NCBI GenBank assembly: GCA_035255845.1
Contig: DATEZE010000030.1
Location: forward strand, 1 to 7,172
DNA length: 7,172 nt
DNA from: JALORV01 sp035255845
GTDB lineage: Bacteria > Pseudomonadota > Gammaproteobacteria > Burkholderiales > Burkholderiaceae_F
Direction: 5' to 3'
Shown piece after piece: positions 1-7,172 of this stretch. A program made the translations under genes and the position numbers. The stretch's first letter is position 1; every line of letters begins with the position of its first letter. The notes under the pieces are model-generated. The model worked only from the letters and a program-made list of their open reading frames with translations, was not told the origin of the DNA and ran no database searches.

Positions 1-116
1 GCCTTCTTGGAGGTCTTCTTTGCAGACCTCTTCTTCGCCGTCTTCTTGGCGGACTTCTTCGCCGACTTCTTGGCGGATTTCTTCGAGGACTTCTTAGCAG
101 CTTTCTTCGTGGCCAT
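1..116 (-). CDS. Histone H1-like lysine-rich DNA-binding protein (partial, N-terminus only)
   Basis: Only the first 38 residues lie in the window; the gene runs off the left edge. Reading from the ATG at 116-114 gives M-A-T followed by tetrads of two lysines and two small residues (KKAA, KKSS, KKSA three times, KKTA, KKRSA, KKTS, KK). This composition is that of bacterial histone H1-like proteins (eukaryotic H1 C-terminal-tail type; AlgP of Pseudomonas and Hc1/BpH1-like proteins have the same style), which bind DNA through charge and help compact the nucleoid. No folded domain is visible and none is expected in this part. The start is well supported: an AAGGAG-type Shine-Dalgarno lies at 126-131, 9 nt before the only nearby ATG. 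Almost all lysines use AAG. The gene is preceded by a 600-bp non-coding stretch with its own terminator, so it is probably transcribed separately from nrdAB. Its total length, C-terminus and exact family cannot be seen. Confidence 0.85.
   Translation of the reverse strand, partial: MATKKAAKKSSKKSAKKSAKKSAKKTAKKRSAKKTSKK
3..107 (-). repeat. Degenerate 12-nt tandem repeat encoding KKxA/KKxS tetrads
   Basis: Inside the histone-like gene the DNA repeats with a 12-nt period (AAG AAG followed by two codons for Ser, Ala or Thr), about eight units, broken once by an extra Arg codon (residue 30) that makes one unit 15 nt long. On the plus strand it appears as repeated CTTCTT blocks. Such repeats can change length by slippage in register, so the copy number may vary between strains. 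Confidence 0.8.
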
Positions 117-319
117 GATGAGTATCTCCTTCGAGGATCAACGTTGAGGTATTACGGAAGGAAACCCGGCGCGCGGCGGATGCCGCCAGTCGGGCTATTC
201 ATCGGCGCACGCAGATGCTCTGTCGCCGCGGCACCCCCAGAAATGCGTTTGATCCGCATATCCGAGCTGAGCGCGGAACTAGCAGCGCACTGACCGCTGA
301 CGCTGATGAATTCGGCACG

Positions 320-353
320 GCGCGCGCCGGGCTGCTTCGTGCATGGCGCGCGC
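320..353. repeat. GC-only inverted repeat next to the terminator
   Basis: GCGCGCGCC at 320-328 is the exact reverse complement of GGCGCGCGC at 345-353, separated by 16 nt. It could form a very stable 9-bp stem in either transcript. It sits immediately after the T tract of the terminator on the minus strand. It may act as a back-up hairpin or a transcription or replication pause site, or simply be a GC-rich coincidence. It has no T tract of its own in either direction. Confidence 0.5.
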
Positions 354-381
354 AAGAAAAACGCCGGAGCATGTCCGGCGT
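354..381 (-). terminator. Rho-independent terminator downstream of nrdAB
   Basis: Read on the minus strand, a perfect 8-bp stem (ACGCCGGA at 381-374 pairing with TCCGGCGT at 368-361) with a 5-nt loop is followed directly by a T-rich tract (TTTTCTT at 360-354, plus the T ending the stem). This is the classical intrinsic terminator layout and only works in the minus direction. It lies 335 nt beyond the nrdB stop, so it ends either a long nrdAB 3' untranslated region or a separate short transcript. Confidence 0.85.
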
Positions 382-588
382 TCGGGTGTGGTGACGACTT
401 GGATTGCTTCGCAGAGAGTGCCGGTTTTCCAGCGGGAATGGTTCCCCAAGACCGCGGCGTCTCATCGTGCTTGGGAGCGTGGTCCTCTGCGTTTACGCGT
501 CGACTGTGACTGTCTGTGATCAATTCGTGGTTTGATCGTCGTCTGCTTGAATCACCAGCATCAACTCCGATCGGTCTACCAATGAACG
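354..588 (-). ncRNA. Candidate structured small RNA or nrdB 3'-UTR-derived RNA
   Basis: Read on the minus strand, the last 130 nt before the terminator contain successive hairpins: CCCAAG/CTTGGG arms at 470-475 and 445-450, GGGAA/TTCCC with a 3-nt loop (446-434), a CTGG-AAAA-CCGG stem-loop (432-421), then the perfect terminator. No protein fits. The CCCAAG/CTTGGG and GGGAA/TTCCC stems overlap by a few bases and so would be alternatives. A possible promoter at 595-623 would give a start near 588 and an RNA of about 235 nt; otherwise it is simply the 3' end of the nrdAB message. I do not recognise it as a named RNA family. The 5' end is a guess. Confidence 0.25.
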
Positions 589-594
589 GTTCGC

Positions 595-623
595 TTTTTA
601 CTCGCAATCGAAATCGATCGCAA
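595..623 (-). promoter_or_regulatory. Possible sigma70-type promoter behind nrdB
   Basis: On the minus strand TTGCGA (623-618) and TAAAAA (600-595) are separated by 17 nt. Each matches four of six consensus bases, in an A/T-richer stretch. It would drive the candidate small RNA. The spacer overlaps an imperfect palindrome at 604-621. This is a weak match and could be chance. Confidence 0.2.
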
Positions 624-716
624 GAAATTTCTGCATCGATGATCGAATTGTGTGTGATTTGACCCACTTCTTTTTTGATCACATGTCGCATCGACGCGCG
701 CGATCGTTGCGCGAAC

Positions 717-1853
717 TCAGTCCCACGACAACGCGCCACCCGATTGATACTCGATGACGCGCGTCTCGAAGAAGTTGCGCTCCTTTTTCAGATCGATCAT
801 CTCGCTCATCCACGGGAACGGGTTCTCTTCGTTCGGGAAAAGGGTTTCGACGCCGATCTGTTGCGCCCGGCGGTTGGCGATGTAGCGCAGATAGCCCTTG
901 AACATCGGAGCGTTCAGCCCGAGCACGCCGCGCGGCATCGTGTCCTCGGCGTACGCATACTCCAGATCGACCGCCTTTCTGAACAGGCCGCGGATCTCAT
1001 CGCGGAACTGCGGCGTCCATAGGTGCGGGTTCTCGAGCTTGATCTGATTGATCAGATCGATACCGAAGTTGCAGTGCATCGACTCGTCGCGCAGGATGTA
1101 CTGGTACTGCTCGGCCGCGCCGGTCATCTTGTTCTGGCGCCCGAGCGCCAAGATTTGGGTGAAGCCGACGTAGAAGAACAGACCCTCCATTAAGCAGGCG
1201 AACACGATCAGGCTCTTCAGCAGTGCCTGGTCGCTCTCCAGAGTGCCGGTCCGGAAATGCGGGTCCGTCAGTGTGTCGATGAACGGGATCAGGAACTCGT
1301 CCTTGGCGCGGATCGAGTCGATCTCGTGATACGCATTGAAGATCTCGCCCTCGTCCAGCCCGAGCGACTCGACGATGTACTGGTAGGCGTGCGTGTGGAT
1401 TGCCTCTTCGAACGCCTGGCGTAGCAGGAACTGCCGGCATTCGGGTGCCGTGATATGCCGGTAGGTTCCAAGTACGATGTTGTTGGCGGCGAGCGAATCG
1501 GCGGTCACGAAGAAGCCGAGGTTGCGCTTGATGAGCCGGCGCTCATCATCGGTTAGGCCGTTCGGATCCTTCCATAGCCCGATATCTCGAGACATGTTCA
1601 CTTCCTGCGGCATCCAGTGGTTGGCGCAGGTCGCGAGGTACTTGTCCCAGGCCCACTTGTATTTGAACGGGACCAGTTGGTTGACGTCGGTTGCGCCGTT
1701 GATGATGCGCTTGTCGGCAGCGTTGACGCGGCGCAGTTCGGGCGCCCGTGCATCGCCGCGCAGGTCCGGGAGTACCGGATTGGCGGCGGCCGGCAGCGGG
1801 CGTAGCCCCGGCAGCGGGGTGGAAGGCGTCGGCGTCTCGTCCCAGGCCAGCAT
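717..1853 (-). CDS. nrdB: Class Ia ribonucleotide reductase, beta (radical-generating) subunit
   Basis: NrdB houses the di-iron centre and stable tyrosyl radical that is passed to NrdA to start reduction of ribonucleoside diphosphates to deoxyribonucleotides in the cytoplasm. The 378-residue protein carries every expected ligand by alignment with E. coli R2: Asp119 (TADS), Glu150 and His153, Glu223 (LMEGLFFYVGF), and Glu257 and His260 (RDESMH). The radical tyrosine is Tyr157 in the E-x-x-H-x-x-x-Y motif, so this is a true class Ia type, not the Tyr-less Ic type. The C-terminal tail (FFETRVIEYQ then GGALSWD) holds Tyr369, the likely counterpart of the E. coli radical-transfer Tyr356, and the flexible NrdA-binding end. 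The ATG at 1853 has an AAGGAG site at 1864-1869, 10 nt upstream, and starts 22 bp after the nrdA stop, so the two are co-transcribed. Residues 1-40 are Pro- and Ala-rich and probably disordered. The protein appears complete. Confidence 0.97.
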   Translation of the reverse strand: MLAWDETPTPSTPLPGLRPLPAAANPVLPDLRGDARAPELRRVNAADKRIINGATDVNQLVPFKYKWAWDKYLATCANHWMPQEVNMSRDIGLWKDPNGLTDDERRLIKRNLGFFVTADSLAANNIVLGTYRHITAPECRQFLLRQAFEEAIHTHAYQYIVESLGLDEGEIFNAYHEIDSIRAKDEFLIPFIDTLTDPHFRTGTLESDQALLKSLIVFACLMEGLFFYVGFTQILALGRQNKMTGAAEQYQYILRDESMHCNFGIDLINQIKLENPHLWTPQFRDEIRGLFRKAVDLEYAYAEDTMPRGVLGLNAPMFKGYLRYIANRRAQQIGVETLFPNEENPFPWMSEMIDLKKERNFFETRVIEYQSGGALSWD

Positions 1854-1875
1854 TAGTCTGCTTCTCCTTGATTCG

Positions 1876-4779
<2,904 letters not shown>

Positions 4780-4782
4780 GCG

Positions 4783-4788
4783 ACCTCC
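4783..4788 (-). promoter_or_regulatory. Ribosome binding site of nrdA
   Basis: GGAGGT on the minus strand, only 3 nt before the ATG at 4779-4777, which is closer than usual. A second AAGGAG lies at 4794-4799, 14 nt from the ATG, which is farther than usual. Together they favour the 4779 start over the upstream TTG (4848) or the ATG at 4812, neither of which has a properly spaced site. Confidence 0.6.
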
Positions 4789-4986
4789 GATTGCTCCTTG
4801 GAACCGCGGCATTCCTTGCGCGGCAGCGCGTGCGCGCTGCGACCACAAGCTATAGCTGCCTCGGTCTTCGTCTTGTCACTTCAGCCTCAGCGCCCGGCGT
4901 GCCGCCGTCGCGCATCAGGACCCGTCTTTCCGCCGCCTGGCCAGATCCGTACCGCCGCGTCGGGCCGCAGGCCCGCTCGACCGTCA

Positions 4987-5002
4987 CCACAATATCTTGT
5001 GG
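4987..5002. promoter_or_regulatory. NrdR box 1 (strong)
   Basis: The 16-mer CCACAATATCTTGTGG is the centre of a palindrome with exact 8-bp arms (CACCACAA at 4985-4992, TTGTGGTG at 4997-5004). It closely matches the NrdR-box pattern (ACA-rich arm, A-T-A-T core, TTGTG arm) known from gammaproteobacterial nrd promoters. NrdR is a zinc-finger/ATP-cone repressor that senses dATP versus ATP and binds paired boxes upstream of ribonucleotide reductase genes. Its position ahead of nrdA fits that role exactly. The nrdR gene itself is not in the window. Confidence 0.8.
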
Positions 5003-5017
5003 TGCTGTCGCCGACTG

Positions 5018-5033
5018 GTACTAGTTTTTGTAT
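5018..5033. promoter_or_regulatory. NrdR box 2 (weaker partner)
   Basis: GTACTAGTTTTTGTAT keeps the ACTA left arm and TTGT right arm of the NrdR pattern but has a degraded core. What supports it is placement: it lies 15 bp from box 1, 31 bp centre to centre (about three helical turns), which is the spacing typical of paired NrdR boxes. It begins at the predicted transcription start of nrdA, immediately downstream of the -10 element, so a bound repressor would block RNA polymerase. Confidence 0.6.
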
Positions 5034-5039
5034 GTGCGG

Positions 5040-5068
5040 ATCATATGAGAACTCTTCTAGGAGTTCAA
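5040..5068 (-). promoter_or_regulatory. Predicted sigma70 promoter of nrdAB
   Basis: On the minus strand TTGAAC (5068-5063, four of six consensus bases) and TATGAT (5045-5040, five of six) are separated by exactly 17 nt. Transcription would start near 5033, directly at NrdR box 2. The promoter lies 54 nt after the ampD stop, so nrdAB has its own promoter in addition to any read-through from ampD. Confidence 0.65.
5049..5066. repeat. Inverted repeat in the nrdAB promoter spacer
   Basis: GAACTC (5049-5054) and GAGTTC (5061-5066) are exact reverse complements 6 nt apart. The 18-bp element lies between the -10 and -35 hexamers and overlaps the -35. Its symmetry and position suggest an operator for a dimeric regulator other than NrdR. 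I do not recognise the consensus, and six-base arms can arise by chance. Confidence 0.4.
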
Positions 5069-5122
5069 CAAGCGTCGATGCCGCAGTGCATCGCGAGGGG
5101 GTTTTTGCGACTGCAGCGCGCG

Positions 5123-5662
5123 TTAGCGCGCAGTTTGTGCGGCGGGCATGCGGACTCGATCCCAGCGGAAGAACGGACCAGGATCGGTCTTGCGGTCAGT
5201 CGCGATGTCGCTGTGTCCGACTATCGCCTTGATCGGGAACGCGCCGACGAGCGCGTCGAGCAGATGGTTCAGCGCGAGGTATTGGGCCTCGGCGAACGCC
5301 TCGAAGTCGGTGCCCTCGAGCTCGATACCGATCGAGTAGTCATTGCAGCGCGGCCTGCCGCGGAACTCTGATGCGCCTGCATGCCAGGCGCGCTGCAGAC
5401 AGGAAACGAACTGCGTGCAGCTACCGGTGCGATCGATGAAAAAATGCGTCGACACCCGCGCATCCAGCAACCCGTCGAGGAACGGATGTTCACCGGCGGT
5501 CAGCCGATTCGTGAACAGCCGCTCGACCTGGTCTCCGCCGTAGCAGCCCGGCGGCAGGCTGATGTTGTGCACGACCACGAGGTCGACCGCGACTCCGGGA
5601 GGCCGTGCATCAAAGTTGGGCGAATCCACTCGTCTAAAGCCTGGGAGCCAGTCATCGGGCAC
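5123..5662 (-). CDS. ampD: 1,6-anhydro-N-acetylmuramyl-L-alanine amidase (cytoplasmic AmpD)
   Basis: AmpD is a zinc amidase that splits the stem peptide from anhydro-MurNAc in the cytoplasm during peptidoglycan recycling. Where AmpR and AmpC exist, its loss raises beta-lactamase expression. The 179-residue protein starts with the family signature WLPG then SPNFDARP. It has the zinc ligands His32 (VVVHNISLPPG), His150 (VGHSDIA) and Asp160, the catalytic Lys158 in DRKTDPGP, and the probable catalytic Glu114 in IGIELEG. There is no signal peptide or membrane segment, which separates it from periplasmic AmpDh2/AmpDh3-type paralogues. The length is normal for AmpD (about 180-190). The start is GTG at 5662, with only a G-rich stretch upstream as a weak Shine-Dalgarno; no other start in frame gives the conserved N-terminus. 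It begins 57 bp after the pilR stop on the same strand, so co-transcription with pilR is possible. No convincing intrinsic terminator follows it. Confidence 0.93.
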   Translation of the reverse strand: MPDDWLPGFRRVDSPNFDARPPGVAVDLVVVHNISLPPGCYGGDQVERLFTNRLTAGEHPFLDGLLDARVSTHFFIDRTGSCTQFVSCLQRAWHAGASEFRGRPRCNDYSIGIELEGTDFEAFAEAQYLALNHLLDALVGAFPIKAIVGHSDIATDRKTDPGPFFRWDRVRMPAAQTAR

Positions 5663-5719
5663 TGCGAAGCCCCCAGTATCCGGTCGGCATACGCGCTGTG
5701 ACGGGCGCGCGAACGCGTG

Positions 5720-7144
5720 TCACTTGATGTCCAGTCGCTGCATCCGATAGCGCAACTGCCGAAAAGTAATGCCGAGCAGCTGAGCAGCCGCAGTGCGGTT
5801 GTAGCGTGTCCTGCTGAGCGCAGCGCGGATCGCGTTGCGCTCCTGCTCGTCGAGGAAGGCCGGTAGCGACGACGGCACACCATCGACGACTTCATACACG
5901 GCCGCGTCGGGGCCGACCGCGGATGTGCCTGCTCCGGCGAGTTCCTCGATCAGCGGCTCCGGCTCGAGCGCAAGGTCGACGTCTGGACCGGGCAGCATCA
6001 GATCGTCCGCCATCAGCACATCGTCCCCGGCCAACGCCACCGCGCGCTCGAGCAAATTTTCGAGTTCGCGCACGTTGCCGGGAAACCGGTGTCGGCGCAG
6101 CGCAGCCAGAGCCGCCGGCGACAGGCGCGTGACGGGACCGCCGGTGCGTTCGGCGATGCGGGCCAGCACGGTGTTTGCCAGCAGCTCTAAATCATCAAGC
6201 CGGTCGCGCAGCGGCGGGACCCTGAGTTCGATCACGTTGAGGCGGTAAAACAGGTCCTGGCGAAACCGCCCGGACGCGACCAGCGTGCCGAGGTCCTGGT
6301 GAGTCGCACTGACGATGCGGACATCGACCGGTTCCTCGGTCGGCGAGCCGATCTTGCGGACGCGACGCTCCTGGATCGCACGCAGCAGCTTCACTTGCAT
6401 CGCGAGCGGCAGATCGGCGACCTCATCCAAGAAGAGCGTTCCGCCGACGGCAGCCTGAAAAAAGCCTTCGCGGTCCCGATCCGCGCCGCTGAATGCGCCC
6501 TTGCGGTAGCCGAAGAACTCGGCCTCCATCAGCGTTTCGGGAATGGCCCCGCAGTTGACAGCCACAAACGGCAGTTCGCGCCGCACCGACAGCTCGTGGA
6601 TAGCGCGTGCCGCCAGCTCCTTCCCGCTGCCTGATTCGCCGCAGATTGCGACCGGCGCCATGCTGCGTGCGAGCCGCTCGATCAACGTGCGCATCAGCTG
6701 CATCGCCGGCGTCGTACCGACCAACCGTGCAAGCGCGGGCGCCTTCTCGGCCGGCGCTACCACGGCCGCGGTGACAGTATCTCGCACTGCAGATCTGACC
6801 AGCAGGCGCAGCTGGTCGAGGTCGACGGGTTTCGTCAGATAGTCGAATGCGCCGGCTTTGAGAGCCGCAACAGCATTCTCAGCGCTACCGTAAGCGGTGA
6901 TCACTGCGATTGGCGGACCCGCAGACTGCGCGACCTCGCGCACGAGTTCAAGGCCGGTACCATCCGGCAGGCGCATATCGGTCAGGCACAGCGCGTAGCG
7001 ATTGCGCGCCAGCAGCGAGCGCGCGCTGGAAACCGATTCGGCGGTGTCGACATCCAGTCCGAGCCTGACCAGGGTCAGCGACAGAAGCTCGCGCAGGTCG
7101 GCTTCGTCGTCAACGACGAGCACCGCGGGCGAGCGGCGGGGCAT
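5720..7144 (-). CDS. pilR: Sigma54-dependent response regulator, PilR type (type IV pilus control)
   Basis: This 474-residue protein has the NtrC-class layout. The receiver domain (about 5-120) has acidic Asp12-Asp13, phospho-acceptor Asp56 in CLTDMRLPDGTG, Thr83 and Lys105. The AAA+ domain (about 140-370) has Walker A GESGSGKE at 169-176, the sigma54-contact loop GAFSGA at 216-221, Walker B GGTLFLDE at 234-241, arginine-finger candidates Arg295 and Arg301, and FPGNVREL at 354-361. A Fis-type helix-turn-helix lies at about 448-472. The receiver motif and the ending (NRTAAAQLLGITFRQLRYRM) are very close to Pseudomonas PilR, which activates pilA with RpoN after phosphorylation by the kinase PilS. 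The ATG at 7144 has no clear Shine-Dalgarno. A pilS gene is expected just upstream but is outside the window: no frame has a stop in the 28 nt before the ATG, so pilS would either overlap pilR (a TGA in another frame is at 7112-7110) or end farther upstream. PilR is the best match; another NtrC-family regulator is possible. Confidence 0.88.
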   Translation of the reverse strand: MPRRSPAVLVVDDEADLRELLSLTLVRLGLDVDTAESVSSARSLLARNRYALCLTDMRLPDGTGLELVREVAQSAGPPIAVITAYGSAENAVAALKAGAFDYLTKPVDLDQLRLLVRSAVRDTVTAAVVAPAEKAPALARLVGTTPAMQLMRTLIERLARSMAPVAICGESGSGKELAARAIHELSVRRELPFVAVNCGAIPETLMEAEFFGYRKGAFSGADRDREGFFQAAVGGTLFLDEVADLPLAMQVKLLRAIQERRVRKIGSPTEEPVDVRIVSATHQDLGTLVASGRFRQDLFYRLNVIELRVPPLRDRLDDLELLANTVLARIAERTGGPVTRLSPAALAALRRHRFPGNVRELENLLERAVALAGDDVLMADDLMLPGPDVDLALEPEPLIEELAGAGTSAVGPDAAVYEVVDGVPSSLPAFLDEQERNAIRAALSRTRYNRTAAAQLLGITFRQLRYRMQRLDIK

Positions 7145-7172
7145 CGGACGCGACGGCTCGGCGGCGACGGAC

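Larger units (their letters stand above)
117..716. other. 600-bp intergenic region between nrdB and the histone-like gene
   Basis: No open frame here looks like a real protein. The longest minus-strand frame (739-152, GTG start overlapping the nrdB end) has no recognisable domain, is rich in Arg, Ser and Pro, and reads straight through a perfect terminator hairpin. The part at about 500-680 is visibly richer in A and T than its surroundings and carries several short palindromes, for example an exact 10-bp one at 623-632 and an imperfect one at 604-621. The part at about 354-480 is a chain of small hairpins ending in an intrinsic terminator. The part at 117-319 should contain the promoter and leader of the histone-like gene, but I see no promoter I would defend there. 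Confidence 0.7.
4780..5033 (-). other. Long nrdA leader (predicted 5' UTR)
   Basis: From the predicted transcription start (about 5033) to the ATG there are about 254 nt. The stretch includes both NrdR boxes and a tight CGGGCC-GCA-GGCCCG hairpin at 4961-4975 with no T tract. A 10-bp palindrome AGCTATAGCT lies at 4848-4857; part of it, with a GTGACA at 4879-4874, could form a poor second promoter nearer the gene (19-bp spacer). I recognise no riboswitch class. Confidence 0.4.

Noticed and set aside
518..705. Seven GATC sites in 188 bp, suggesting a Dam/SeqA-type cluster
   Set aside because: GATC is also frequent in the neighbouring nrdB coding sequence, so the excess is modest and may just reflect local word usage.
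152..739. A 195-codon minus-strand open frame filling most of the gap behind nrdB
   Set aside because: It starts with a GTG inside the end of nrdB, has no recognisable domain, is Arg/Ser/Pro-rich as expected from random GC-rich sequence, and runs through a perfect terminator hairpin.
4849..4879. Second nrdA promoter (GTGACA, 19-nt spacer, TATAGC)
   Set aside because: The spacer is too long and the -10 matches only four of six bases; kept only as a remark in the leader entry.
5076..5093. Hairpin CGATGC-N6-GCATCG followed on the plus strand by a T run at 5102-5106, as a terminator
   Set aside because: The T run is 8 nt away and on the strand with no gene. In the ampD direction there is no T tract.
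5116..5131. GCGCGC-N4-GCGCGC hairpin over the ampD stop codon as a terminator
   Set aside because: The stem is short and no T tract follows it on the minus strand; the sequence after it is A- and C-rich.
7110..7172. Tail of pilS (20 codons ending at a TGA in 7112-7110, overlapping pilR)
   Set aside because: The frame is open and pilS is expected here, but the residues are Arg/Ala-rich with no kinase motif, so it cannot be told from a chance open frame.

Overview
The window comes from a GC-rich bacterium, most likely a gammaproteobacterium. Three things point there: the class Ia ribonucleotide reductase pair resembles the Pseudomonas/Xanthomonas type (a NrdA of about 970 residues with duplicated N-terminal ATP-cone-like regions, and a NrdB ending in ALSWD); there is a PilR-type sigma54 response regulator; and there is a cytoplasmic AmpD. 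Genus cannot be fixed from the sequence. All five supported genes lie on the minus strand, so the transcriptional order is from high to low coordinates.

Region by region, in transcription order: 7144-5720 is pilR, an NtrC-class response regulator of type IV pilus genes. After a 57-bp gap, 5662-5123 is ampD, the anhydro-muropeptide amidase of peptidoglycan recycling. The gap 5122-4780 holds the nrdA control region: a good sigma70-type promoter (-35 at 5063-5068, -10 at 5040-5045, 17-bp spacer), two NrdR-like boxes 15 bp apart (5018-5033 and 4987-5002) starting at about the predicted transcription start, and a leader of roughly 250 nt. nrdA (4779-1876) and nrdB (1853-717) follow 22 bp apart and clearly form an operon making the alpha and beta subunits of aerobic ribonucleotide reductase. 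All recognisable catalytic residues are intact in both. The 600 bp after nrdB hold no convincing gene, but contain an A/T-richer stretch, a run of small hairpins and a textbook intrinsic terminator (381-354), 335 nt beyond the nrdB stop. At the left edge (116-1, running off the window) begins a lysine-rich histone H1-like protein built of KKxA/KKxS tetrads.

The parts with the clearest joint logic are the paired NrdR boxes, the nrdAB operon and the allosteric ATP cone of NrdA, which give transcriptional and allosteric control of dNTP supply. PilR and AmpD belong to separate functions (pilus transcription, cell-wall recycling). I see no mobile element, CRISPR array, tRNA or rRNA. I did not find a clearly new multi-gene system. 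The non-textbook items are the control region of nrdA, including an inverted repeat inside the promoter spacer, and the structured RNA-like region behind nrdB.
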